NCBI RefSeq assembly: GCF_006346315.1
Contig: NZ_VDMR01000001.1
Location: 372,001-436,000, forward strand
Origin: Nocardioides litoris
GTDB lineage: Bacteria > Actinomycetota > Actinomycetes > Propionibacteriales > Nocardioidaceae
Direction of reading: 5' to 3'
Length of the DNA: 64,000 nt
Under the pieces are notes generated by a model. It did not search any database. It saw only the letters and a program-made list of their open reading frames with translations, and was not told where the DNA came from. The translations under genes and the position numbers were made by a program. Positions 54,709 through 62,411 of this stretch are shown in pieces. How positions within the stretch are numbered: position 1 is the stretch's first letter; every line of letters begins with the position of its first letter.

Positions 54709-54849
54709 CTCATCACGAGGGACTGAGGGAACGGCCCGACGACGTCCCGGCAACCGCCGCTCCACCTCCGCCTCCGGACCGATCCGGACGCGGGAGCGGA
54801 AACGGTGCCAATTCCGCCCGGACGCGAGATCCGCCCCGGGGAAGATGAG
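54709..54849 (+). ncRNA. SAM-I (S-box) riboswitch
   Basis: The core has the S-box layout: P1 strand CTCATC (54709-54714), GAGGGACTGAGGGAACGGCC, CCCGGCAACC (54746-54755), a variable P3 hairpin with CCGCTCC/GGAGCGG arms, GGTGCCAATTCC (54804-54815), a P4 hairpin CCCGG...CCGGG, and closing P1 strand GATGAG (54844-54849). The closing strand is followed at once by GAGGAGGAGG, the Shine-Dalgarno region of the next gene, so SAM binding could hide the ribosome site and block translation. No terminator hairpin with T-run is seen, which favours translational control. Confidence 0.88.
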
Positions 54850-54863
54850 GAGGAGGATCCCCT

Positions 54864-56219
54864 GTGAGCGCATCCGTCGTCGACCAGACCGCTGCCACCG
54901 TCTCGGACCAGACCGAGGCCACCGACCCGGCCGCCGCCGCGAGCCCCGCGCCCGCCGGGTCCGAGGCCGCCCGCACCGGCCCCCGCGAGGGCGCGTTCGG
55001 CAATGCGACCGGTCTGTCGTGCCGCGAGTGCGGCCACCGCGTCGACCTCGGCCCCTTCTACGCGTGTCCGGAGTGCTTCGGCCCGCTCGAGGTGGCCTAC
55101 GAGTTCCCGACCGTGACCCGCGAGGAGATCGAGGCCGGGCCGCGCAACATCTGGCGCTACAAGGCGCTGCTGCCGGTGCCCACCGACATCGAGACCAGCC
55201 CCAACACCGAGCCCGGCTTCACCCGGCTCCTCGAGGCCCGCAACCTTGCGAGCGAGCTCGGCCTGGCCAAGCTGTGGGTCAAGGACGACTCGACCAACCC
55301 CACCAACTCCTTCAAGGACCGCGTCGTCGCCTGCGCGCTCAGCGCCGCCCGCGAGCTCGACGCCAAGGTCTTCGCCTGCCCCTCGACCGGCAACCTGGCC
55401 AACGCCGTGGCCGCCGCCGGGGCGCGCGCGGGCATCAAGACCGTGGTCTTCATCCCCAGCAACCTCGAGCAGCCGAAGAAGGTCAACTCCGCCGTCTTCA
55501 CCGAGTCGCTGGTCGCCGTCAACGGCAACTACGACGACGTCAACAAGCTGGCCTCGGAGATCGCGGGCGAGGAGGACGGCTGGGCGTTCGTCAACGTCAA
55601 CGTCCGCCCCTACTACGCCGAGGGCTCCAAGACGCTGGGCTACGAGATCGCCGAGCAGCTCGGCTGGCGCCTGCCCGACCAGGTCGTCATCCCGGTCGCC
55701 TCGGGCTCCCAGCTGACCAAGGTGCACAAGGCCTTCCAGGAGCTCGTCACCCTCGGCCTGGTCGAGGACAAGCCCTACAAGATCTACGGCGCCCAGGCCA
55801 CCGGCTGCTCGCCGGTCTCGGTGGCCTACAAGGGCGGGGGCGACGCGATCCGCCCGGTCAAGCCCGACACCATCGCGAAGAGCCTGGCCATCGGCAACCC
55901 CGCCGACGGCATCTACGTGCTCGACATCTGCCGGCAGACCGGCGGGGCCGTCGAGGACGTCACCGACGCCGAGGTCGCCGACGGCATCGTGCTGCTGGCC
56001 CGCACCGAGGGCATCTTCACCGAGACCGCGGGCGGCACCACCGTCGCGGTGCTGAAGAAGCTCACCGAGACCGGCCAGCTCGACCCCGAGCTCGAGACCG
56101 TGGTCATCAACACCGGCCACGGCCTGAAGACCCTCGACGCCGTCTCCGACCGGGTCGGCCCGGCCGCGACGATCGAGCCGACGTACGCCGCCTTCGAGGC
56201 CACCGGCCTCGGCGCCTGA
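54864..56219 (+). CDS. thrC: Threonine synthase-like PLP enzyme under SAM riboswitch control (candidate homocysteine synthase MetM)
   Basis: A 451-residue fold-type II PLP enzyme that general annotation would call threonine synthase. After a variable Ala/Thr/Pro N-terminus, a zinc-ribbon-like CRECGH...CPECFGPLEVAYE lies at about 54-80. The PLP Lys is in NPTNSFKDRVV, the phosphate loop in ASGSQLTKV and the PLP-ring region in TGNLANAVAAAGA. Ordinary ThrC makes threonine from O-phosphohomoserine. Here a SAM-I riboswitch precedes the gene and a ThiS-like sulfur carrier follows 40 bases on, so the enzyme more probably transfers sulfide to O-phosphohomoserine to give homocysteine (MetM/MetO type described in Streptomyces). 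Fold: certain; reaction: inferred. Confidence 0.88.
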   Translation: MSASVVDQTAATVSDQTEATDPAAAASPAPAGSEAARTGPREGAFGNATGLSCRECGHRVDLGPFYACPECFGPLEVAYEFPTVTREEIEAGPRNIWRYKALLPVPTDIETSPNTEPGFTRLLEARNLASELGLAKLWVKDDSTNPTNSFKDRVVACALSAARELDAKVFACPSTGNLANAVAAAGARAGIKTVVFIPSNLEQPKKVNSAVFTESLVAVNGNYDDVNKLASEIAGEEDGWAFVNVNVRPYYAEGSKTLGYEIAEQLGWRLPDQVVIPVASGSQLTKVHKAFQELVTLGLVEDKPYKIYGAQATGCSPVSVAYKGGGDAIRPVKPDTIAKSLAIGNPADGIYVLDICRQTGGAVEDVTDAEVADGIVLLARTEGIFTETAGGTTVAVLKKLTETGQLDPELETVVINTGHGLKTLDAVSDRVGPAATIEPTYAAFEATGLGA

Positions 56220-56259
56220 CCGCCGCACCCGCACGAGAACGAGCCAGAGAGAGAACCCC

Positions 56260-56535
56260 GTGAGCGTCTCCGTCCGCGTCCCGACCATCCTGCGCACCTA
56301 CACCGACGGCGAGTCCGAGGTGGACGCCTCGGGCGCTACCCTGGCCGAGGTGCTCGACGACCTCGAGTCCTCCTACGCCGGCATCAAGGCGCGCATCGTC
56401 GACGAGGACGGCAAGCTGCGCCGCTTCGTCAACGTCTACGTCGGCAACGAGGACGTCCGGTTCCTCGACGACCTGGCCACGGCCACCCCCGACGGCAGCC
56501 AGGTCTCGGTCATCCCGGCGGTCGCGGGCGGCTGA
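56260..56535 (+). CDS. MoaD/ThiS family sulfur carrier protein (CysO/MetO-like)
   Basis: A 91-residue ubiquitin-fold protein beginning VSVRVPTILRTYTDGESEVDASGATLAEVLDDLESSY and ending VIPAVAGG. The C-terminal Gly-Gly is the site that is adenylated and converted to a thiocarboxylate to carry sulfide. NVYVGNEDVRFLDDLATATPDGSQVSV is typical of CysO-type carriers. Its partner is probably the ThrC-like enzyme 40 bases upstream. The GTG has GAGAG upstream. The 3' end overlaps the convergent sigma factor gene by 26 bases. Confidence 0.9.
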   Translation: MSVSVRVPTILRTYTDGESEVDASGATLAEVLDDLESSYAGIKARIVDEDGKLRRFVNVYVGNEDVRFLDDLATATPDGSQVSVIPAVAGG

Positions 56536-57769
56536 GCCCGGCCCGCCTGCGGGTCAGCAGGTCGGCCTCGGCCGCGTTGTCGCAGCGGGCCATCGCGTCG
56601 TCGTACGCCGCGCGGGCGGCCTCGACGTCGCCGGCCCGGGCCAGCAGCTCGCCCCGCACGGCGGGCAGCCGGTGGCCGCCGAGCGCGAGGCCCTCGAGCA
56701 GGGCCAGGCCGGCCTCGGGCCCCTCGGCCTCGGCGACGGCCACGGCCCGGTTGAGCCGGACGACGGGCGATCCGGTGAGGTCGTCGAGCTCGGCGTACCA
56801 CCGTGCGATCCGCGCCCAGCCGGTCGCCGCCGCCGTCGGCGCGAGGGCGTGCTCGGCGGCGACCAGCGCTTGCAGCAGGTACGGCGTCGACGGGGCCTCC
56901 GCGACGAGCGGCCGCAGCAGGGCCACGGCCTCGGCGACCTCGTCGTGGTGCCACCGGCTGCGGTCCTGGTCGGGCAGCAGCACCAGCGCGCCGTCACGCA
57001 CCCGGGCGTCGCGGCGGGAGTGCTGGAGCAGCACGAGCGCGAGCAGCGCGTCGAGGTCGGGCACGGCGACGGGGGACAGGTCGCGCACGACCCGCACCAG
57101 CCGCACCGCTTCGCCGGCCTCGCCGACCCGCACCACGTCGTCGCCGGAGCCAGGGGCGTAGGCGGCGGTGAAGGCCAGGTAGGCCACGTCGGCCACCGTG
57201 CCGAGGCGCTCGAGCAGCGCAGGGCCGGTCGGCACCTCGAACCGACAGCCGGCCAGGCGCTTGCGGGCCCGGGTCAGCCGGGCCGCCATCGTCGGCGTCG
57301 GCACGAGGAACAGCCGGGCCACGTCGGCGGTGCTGACGCCGAGCACGAGCCGCAGGGTCAGGGCCGCGGCGTCGGCCGGGGCCAGCGAGGGGTGGGCGCA
57401 CAGGAGCACCAGGCGCAGGAGCTCGTCGCTCGCGCCCACCTGCCCGCCGCCCGCCCCGGACCCGTCGGCCATCACCCGGCGGGCCTGCACCACCAGCGAC
57501 GCCTCGACGGCGAGCGTCGGCTGGGCCCGGGCGGCCACGGCCTCGGCGCGCAGCCGGTCCAGGGCCCGGCGGCGGGCCGCGGTGAGCAGCCAGGCCGGTG
57601 GGTTGGCCGGCACCCCGTCGACCGGCCAGTGCCGGACCGCCGCCTCCACCGCGTCACCCAGCGCGTCCTCGGCCAGGTCGAGGCGCCGGAACCGGGCCAC
57701 GAGCAGTGCGAGCAGCCGGCCCCAGTCCTCCCGCACCACCACCGCCAGGGCCCCGTCGGTCCCGGTCAC
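56510..57769 (-). CDS. ECF42-type RNA polymerase sigma factor
   Basis: A 419-residue sigma factor with a long C-terminal extension. Sigma region 2 is seen in LLALLVARFRRLDLAEDALGDAVEAAVRHWP...ANPPAWLLTAARRRALDRLR. Region 4 is LRLVLGVSTADVARLFLVPTPTMAARLTRARKRL, and a TPR-like extension follows (about 190-419, with LLEGLALGGHRLPAVRGELLARAG). This plan, plus the YCII/DGPF gene 16 bases upstream, matches group ECF42, where the extension replaces an anti-sigma factor and controls activity. The GTG at 57769 gives about 12 residues before region 2. Confidence 0.87.
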   Translation of the reverse strand: MTGTDGALAVVVREDWGRLLALLVARFRRLDLAEDALGDAVEAAVRHWPVDGVPANPPAWLLTAARRRALDRLRAEAVAARAQPTLAVEASLVVQARRVMADGSGAGGGQVGASDELLRLVLLCAHPSLAPADAAALTLRLVLGVSTADVARLFLVPTPTMAARLTRARKRLAGCRFEVPTGPALLERLGTVADVAYLAFTAAYAPGSGDDVVRVGEAGEAVRLVRVVRDLSPVAVPDLDALLALVLLQHSRRDARVRDGALVLLPDQDRSRWHHDEVAEAVALLRPLVAEAPSTPYLLQALVAAEHALAPTAAATGWARIARWYAELDDLTGSPVVRLNRAVAVAEAEGPEAGLALLEGLALGGHRLPAVRGELLARAGDVEAARAAYDDAMARCDNAAEADLLTRRRAGLSRPRPPG

Positions 57770-57785
57770 CGGATCCGGGTCCCGC

Positions 57786-58154
57786 TCAGTGGTCCGGGAC
57801 GTCGACGCACTCGCGCACCTCGACGTCGTACTCCCGGGGGAGCAGGGCGGCCAGCTCGGTCGCGGTGGCGAGGTCGTCGGCCTCGATGAGGTAGAACCCG
57901 CCGAGCTGCTCGACGGTCTCGGCGTACGGGCCGTCGGTGACCGGCGGCCGCTCGGCCCCGCCCGTCGCGCCGCGGACCGTCCGGGCGGTCGACGACGGGG
58001 CCAGCGCCTCACCGCCCACGATCGTGCCGCGGGCGCGCGCCGCCTCGGCGAAGGCGCCGAAGTCGGCGTACACGCGAGCACGCAGCTCGTCGTCGGCGGC
58101 GTCCCACTTGGCGAAGTGGTCGGCCTCGGTCATCAGCAGCAGGTAGCGGGGCAT
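57786..58154 (-). CDS. YCII-related (DGPF) domain protein
   Basis: A 122-residue protein starting MPRYLLLMTEADHF and carrying the DGPF-type motif TDGPYAETVEQLGGFYLIEADDLATATELAA. Proteins of this class are regularly encoded with ECF42 sigma factors and are thought to be their targets or signal partners. It comes first in the two-gene operon with the sigma factor. The molecular role is unknown. Confidence 0.88.
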   Translation of the reverse strand: MPRYLLLMTEADHFAKWDAADDELRARVYADFGAFAEAARARGTIVGGEALAPSSTARTVRGATGGAERPPVTDGPYAETVEQLGGFYLIEADDLATATELAALLPREYDVEVRECVDVPDH

Positions 58155-58237
58155 CGGGTCTCCCAGGGTCGGGGGTGAGTGTTCCACCGTGGTGACGCCG
58201 ACGGGGCGGCCGATTCGACAGCGGCGCGCGACCGGTC

Positions 58238-58927
58238 TCAGACGGGCTCGGCGACGACGATCTGGTTGCTCTCGTAGAAGCGGCCGTTGAAATCGGTGCA
58301 GGTCACCAGGATCAGCCGCGCGCCGTCGGGCGACTCCTCGGTCTGGCCGAAGATGTCGCGGGCGCGCTCGGCGACCTGCTCGTAGCTGGCTACGAGGTTG
58401 TCGGTGACCCGGTAGCGGTGGCGCCCCGTCTCGGTGACGAGCACGATCCGGCCCGAGTCGAGCTCGGGGAGCCGGTCGAGCGCCCCGTCGCCGTTGCTGA
58501 CGGTGTGGCCGGTGATCACGACCCGCCCGGTCGTCGCGCCGGGCTGGGCGCTGCCGTCCCACCACCCGACCACGTCGGGGTCGGGCGGCGGCTCGAGGAC
58601 CGCGTCGCTGCGCAGCCTCACGCCGATGACCGGTGCCTCGATGCCGAGCGACCGGATGACGAGCCGGGTCGGTGCGGCCGGAGCGGGGGGCGCGGCGTCG
58701 GGTTCGGGCTCGGCCGTCACGGTCACGGTCGGCGCGGGGGGCTCGGCAGCCGCGCCCGGCGTCCGGGCGTCCCAGCGCTGCCCGAGGAGGAAGCCGCCGG
58801 CGAAGACGAGCAGGACGGCGACGACCGGCGCGAGCGCCGCCAGCGCGCGGCGACGCCGCCGACGAGCGGGCCGGGGCCCGGTCTCGCCGGCGGCGTTGGC
58901 CGGGGCCGCGGGGCTCGGGTCAGCCAC
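58238..58927 (-). CDS. Class F sortase
   Basis: A 229-residue membrane transpeptidase. An Arg-rich start is followed by a TM anchor (about 28-49), a Pro/Ala/Glu stalk (50-86) and the sortase barrel with catalytic His141 in ITGHTVSNGDG, Cys210 in LVTCTDFNG and Arg216. TLxTC-like LVTC fits class E/F enzymes of actinobacteria. It should cleave a sorting signal and attach the protein to the wall or another acceptor. Its start overlaps the stop of the preceding surface-protein gene by 8 bases, so that protein is the likely client. Confidence 0.88.
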   Translation of the reverse strand: MADPSPAAPANAAGETGPRPARRRRRRALAALAPVVAVLLVFAGGFLLGQRWDARTPGAAAEPPAPTVTVTAEPEPDAAPPAPAAPTRLVIRSLGIEAPVIGVRLRSDAVLEPPPDPDVVGWWDGSAQPGATTGRVVITGHTVSNGDGALDRLPELDSGRIVLVTETGRHRYRVTDNLVASYEQVAERARDIFGQTEESPDGARLILVTCTDFNGRFYESNQIVVAEPV

Positions 58928-60239
58928 GCAGCAGGCGGCGGAAGGTGTGCACGCCCCCGGCTGCGGCCAGCAGGCTCAGCAGCACGAGCGCGCCGGTGGC
59001 CACCTGGCCGTTGATCGCGCCGTCACCGGTCGTGCCGGAGGCCAGGTCGACCTCGCCCGCGGGCACCGAGGTCGGGAAGTCGGGGCCGGGACCGCCCGGG
59101 CCACCGGGGCCACCGGGGCCACCGGGACCGTCGGGGTCGGTGGGAGCCGGGGGCTCGGTCACGCCGACCCGCGCGTTGGCGCCGCAGGCCGAGCGGCCGA
59201 TCTGCACGTCGAGCAGGTCGACGCCGAACGACGACGCAGCCGGCAGCAGGCTCAGGTCGAGCGCGGTGACCTCGATCGATCCGTCGCCGCGGGTCTGCTT
59301 GTTCAGGGTCGCGTCGAGCACGTTGTCCTCGAGCGGGCCGAGCTGGTCGGCGACGGTGGAGACGATGTTGCCGTTGAGCGCGGTGACCAGCTGGTCGACG
59401 AGCCCGCCGGCGGGGGCGAGCACGCCCCGCAGGGCGGTGGTGAGCTCGGCCTCCAGGGCGTCGCTGATGGCGGTCAGCACGACGTCGAGGTCGGTGAGGA
59501 CCTTGGTGTTGGGCGGCGGGTTGGCCGGCAGGGTCACCAGGTTGAGCGGTCCGATCGGCGCCGGCAGCCGGACGTCGAGGGTCGCGTCGGTGAGCTGGCT
59601 GTCGCCCGTGGCCGCCGCGGGCGTGGCGGTGCACCGGCTCTGGACGGCACCGAGGTCGAGCACGACGTCGGGGTCGCCGATCGAGGTCAGCAGGGTCTGC
59701 ACCGTGGTGCTGGTCGTGTCGAGCACGGGCTGCAGCAGCGGCTGGAGCGCGGCCAGGAGCGGGCCGGTGATGCCGTCGGTCAGGTCGGACTGGACGATCG
59801 TGACGTCGCCGAGCTCGAAGGTGCCCGCGTTGATCTCGGCGTTGTTGCCCGGGGTGAGGCAGAAGCCCTGGTCGACCGAGACGAGCGTGGCGCCGTCGCC
59901 GGCGAGCCCGGCGCACGCCGCCGACAGGCCGCGGCGGTCCTCGATCCTGGTCGTGGCGTCCTGGGAGAGGGTGCCGGCGTTGATGAACGGCTGGTTGCCC
60001 AGCGCGGTGATGAGCGGGTCGACGGTGCCGGTCTTCTGCTCCCGGGTGCCGTCGTTGACCGCGCGCACCTCCCCGCTGTCGGTCGGGGTGCTCAGCACGG
60101 TCAGCACGAGCCCGGTGGCCTCGGCCTGGGCGACGGGCTCGGCCGCGGCGCCGGGGGCCGCGGCGAGCGCGAGGATCGTGCCAGTGCAGGCGAGGGCCAG
60201 CGCGGGTCGGCGTACGGACGGGGACGGGGTGCTCCGCAT
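58920..60239 (-). CDS. Secreted surface protein, choice-of-anchor type, probable sortase client
   Basis: A 439-residue exported protein. The signal peptide is ALALACTGTILALAAAPGAAA. The mature part is beta-rich, with several Cys (AACAGLAG, DQGFCLTPG, QSRCTATP, RSACGANA) likely forming disulfides. It has long segments of INAGTF/TDLDVVLTAIS type, then a GPGGPGG repeat near 370-385, a spacer and a C-terminal TM helix VATGALVLLSLLAAAGG with FRRLLRG. That is the layout of a sorting signal, but no LPxTG or LAxTG is seen before the helix. ATG 60239 has AAGGA upstream. Confidence 0.78.
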   Translation of the reverse strand: MRSTPSPSVRRPALALACTGTILALAAAPGAAAEPVAQAEATGLVLTVLSTPTDSGEVRAVNDGTREQKTGTVDPLITALGNQPFINAGTLSQDATTRIEDRRGLSAACAGLAGDGATLVSVDQGFCLTPGNNAEINAGTFELGDVTIVQSDLTDGITGPLLAALQPLLQPVLDTTSTTVQTLLTSIGDPDVVLDLGAVQSRCTATPAAATGDSQLTDATLDVRLPAPIGPLNLVTLPANPPPNTKVLTDLDVVLTAISDALEAELTTALRGVLAPAGGLVDQLVTALNGNIVSTVADQLGPLEDNVLDATLNKQTRGDGSIEVTALDLSLLPAASSFGVDLLDVQIGRSACGANARVGVTEPPAPTDPDGPGGPGGPGGPGGPGPDFPTSVPAGEVDLASGTTGDGAINGQVATGALVLLSLLAAAGGVHTFRRLLRG

Positions 60240-60388
60240 GGGGGTCCTTCGTCGGGGGGGAGGGGAGGGGGACCCGCATCCTCGCACGCCGGTCTAGTCA
60301 GGCCGGCGCTGCACGCCGACCAGGACCCGTTGTGCCCGGTTGGCCGGCAGGTCGGCGTCCGTTCAGGTCGGTGTGGTGGACATGGGGG

Positions 60389-61225
60389 GTGCCCGTCCCA
60401 CGAGCCCTCGCCCTCGGCGCCGCCGCCGCGCTCGGTGCCGCCCTCGCCGGGTCGTACGGCGGCCGCGAGCTGCTCCACCGGCAAGCCGCGACCGCCCGCC
60501 GGCTGATCGGCAAGCCGCTCGGCGAGCAGGCGCCCGACGCCGACCGCACCTGGAAGGCGTCGTACGGCGACCCGCTCGACCTGGTGCTGCTCGGTGACTC
60601 CATCGCCGCGGGCCTCGGCGCCGAGCGGCGCAAGGACACCTTGGGCGGGCGCCTGGCCAAGGGCCTGGCCAAGCAGACGGGCCGGGCCGTGCGGCTGCGC
60701 ACGGCAGCGGTCGTTGGGGCCGAGAGCTCCACGCTGCCCGACCAGATCGCGACCCTGCCGGGCGGCTACCGGCCGCACGTCGCGGTCGTGGTCGTCGGCG
60801 GCAACGACGTCACCCACCGGGTGCCCGTGGCCCAGGCCGCGGGCCACCTCGAGGACACCGTGACCGCGCTGCGCGAGCGCGGTGCCGTCGTCGTGGTGGG
60901 CACCTGCCCCGACCTCGGGGCGCTGCGACCGGTGCCGCAGCCGCTGCGGGCGCTCGGTTCGCGTGCCTCGCGCCAGCTCGCCGCCGCCCAGACCGCCGCC
61001 ACGGTCCGGGCCGGCGGCCACGCCGTCTCCCTCGCCGACGTCGTCGGGCCCTTCTTCATCACCAACCCCGACGAGATGTTCAGCCTCGACCGCTTCCACC
61101 CCAGCGCGCTCGGCTACCGGCGTACGGCGGCCGCGCTGCTGCCCTCGGTCCTGACCGCGCTCGGGGTGCGTGCGGAGGTCCCGTTCGGGCACACCGCACC
61201 CGGCCCGCACGCGACGGCGACCTGA
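60389..61225 (+). CDS. SGNH/GDSL hydrolase family protein
   Basis: A 278-residue esterase-type protein. A short N-terminal hydrophobic stretch (ALALGAAAALGAALAGSYGG) may anchor or export it. Block I is LVLLGDSIAAGLGAE with the Ser, block III VVVVGGNDVTH with the Asn, and block V SLDRFHPSALGYRR with Asp and His. All catalytic positions are present. Exported SGNH enzymes often deacetylate or deacylate cell-wall polymers or glycolipids. GTG 60389 is one of two close in-frame GTGs, so the start is uncertain. The TylF-like gene follows 17 bases on. Confidence 0.85.
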   Translation: MPVPRALALGAAAALGAALAGSYGGRELLHRQAATARRLIGKPLGEQAPDADRTWKASYGDPLDLVLLGDSIAAGLGAERRKDTLGGRLAKGLAKQTGRAVRLRTAAVVGAESSTLPDQIATLPGGYRPHVAVVVVGGNDVTHRVPVAQAAGHLEDTVTALRERGAVVVVGTCPDLGALRPVPQPLRALGSRASRQLAAAQTAATVRAGGHAVSLADVVGPFFITNPDEMFSLDRFHPSALGYRRTAAALLPSVLTALGVRAEVPFGHTAPGPHATAT

Positions 61226-61229
61226 GCCC

Positions 61230-61235
61230 TAGGCT
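61230..61235 (+). promoter_or_regulatory. -10 box of the TylF-like gene (leaderless)
   Basis: TAGGCT ends 7 bases before the GTG at 61243, with its T three bases after the stop of the SGNH gene. Confidence 0.5.
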
Positions 61236-61242
61236 CGGGTGG

Positions 61243-62094
61243 GTGACGACGCCCGCCACGACGCCCGCTGCTGCAGCCTCGCCGGCGGTCGACCTCTACC
61301 TCGACGTCATGGCCAAGGTGCTCACCCGCTACGGCTTCGAGGGCCGCAACGCCAGCGTCCGGTTCAAGCCGCGCAGCTACGAGGGCTACCTGTGGCGGAT
61401 GGTCCGCAACGCCACCCGCGACCGCGACCTGCGGGTCGTCGAGCCCGGCGAGCTCGACCGCGAGGCCCGCGAGAACGGCCGCGACTGGCCGGCCGACGCG
61501 GAGTCGATGGTCGGCCTGAAGCGGCTGGCCAACGTGCGCCACTGCCTGGAGTCGGTGCTCGCCGACAGCGTGCCCGGAGACTTCGTCGAGACCGGCGCGT
61601 GGCGCGGCGGCACCTGCATCTACGCCCGGGCCGTGCTCGCGGCGCACGGCGTCACCGACCGTGACGTCTGGGTCGCCGACTCCTTCGAGGGACTGCCCGC
61701 CCCCGACGGCCGGTTCGCCGCCGACGCCGGCGACCAGCACCACGTCGAGCCCGACCTCGCCGTCTCGGTCGAGCAGGTGCAGGACAACTTCCGCCGCTAC
61801 GACCTCCTCGACGACCACGTCCGCTTCCTCGTCGGCTGGTTCGCCGACACCCTGCCCACCGCGCCGATCGAGCAGGTCGCGGTCCTGCGCCTCGACGGCG
61901 ACATGTACTCCTCCACCATCGACGGCCTCGAGCCGCTCTACGACAAGGTCTCCACCGGCGGGTACGTCGTCGTCGACGACTACGGCGCGGTCAAGGGCTG
62001 CGCGCAGGCCATCCACGACTTCCGCGCCCGGCGCGGCATCACCGACGAGCTCGTGCCCATCGACTGGGCCGGCGTCTACTGGCGCAAGTCGTGA
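61243..62094 (+). CDS. TylF/MycF family O-methyltransferase
   Basis: A 283-residue SAM-dependent methyltransferase of the macrocin O-methyltransferase family. The SAM loop is FVETGAWRGGTCIYARAVL. VWVADSFEGLPAPDG and RLDGDMYSSTIDGLEPLYDKVSTGGYVVVDDYG supply the Mg-binding Asp residues, and CAQAIHDFRARRGI closes the domain. The family methylates sugar hydroxyls in antibiotics and in cell-surface glycans or glycolipids. The nearby genes suggest a surface glycan or peptide rather than a polyketide cluster, since no PKS or NRPS is seen. The stop overlaps the next start. Confidence 0.88.
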   Translation: MTTPATTPAAAASPAVDLYLDVMAKVLTRYGFEGRNASVRFKPRSYEGYLWRMVRNATRDRDLRVVEPGELDREARENGRDWPADAESMVGLKRLANVRHCLESVLADSVPGDFVETGAWRGGTCIYARAVLAAHGVTDRDVWVADSFEGLPAPDGRFAADAGDQHHVEPDLAVSVEQVQDNFRRYDLLDDHVRFLVGWFADTLPTAPIEQVAVLRLDGDMYSSTIDGLEPLYDKVSTGGYVVVDDYGAVKGCAQAIHDFRARRGITDELVPIDWAGVYWRKS

Positions 62095-62411
62095 CCGACC
62101 CCAACACCCAGACCGCGGCCGACTTCGAGGAGTCGCCCGAGGTCAAGATCGCCCGCCTCGAGCGCACCCTGGCCGCCGAGCGCCGGCACGCCGCCCGCGC
62201 CTCCCGCGCCCTGCACCGCCAGATGGCCCGCGACCTCGACCGCGCCGACGAGGAGGCAGCGCAGCAGCGCCGCGCGGCCGCCCGCGCCGAGCGCCGGGCC
62301 GCCGCCGCCGAGGCCGAGCTGGCCGCCGTCCGCGCCAGCGCCACCTGGCGGGCCGGGCGGGCCCTGGTCGCGGTCCCCGCCGCCGTGCGCCGACGGGTGG
62401 GTCGCGGGTGA
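62091..62411 (+). CDS. Short coiled-coil protein (106 aa)
   Basis: Residues about 18-85 form one long helix rich in Ala, Arg and Glu with heptad spacing (IARLERTLAAERRHAARASRALHRQ, EEAAQQRRAAARAERRAAAAEAELAAVRAS). The end reads SATWRAGRALVAVPAAVRRRVGRG. The SxxWRxGR motif also ends the coiled-coil parts of some surface-polysaccharide glycosyltransferases, so it may scaffold a glycan complex. The GTG start and stop overlap both neighbours by 4 bases. Confidence 0.65.
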   Translation: MTDPNTQTAADFEESPEVKIARLERTLAAERRHAARASRALHRQMARDLDRADEEAAQQRRAAARAERRAAAAEAELAAVRASATWRAGRALVAVPAAVRRRVGRG

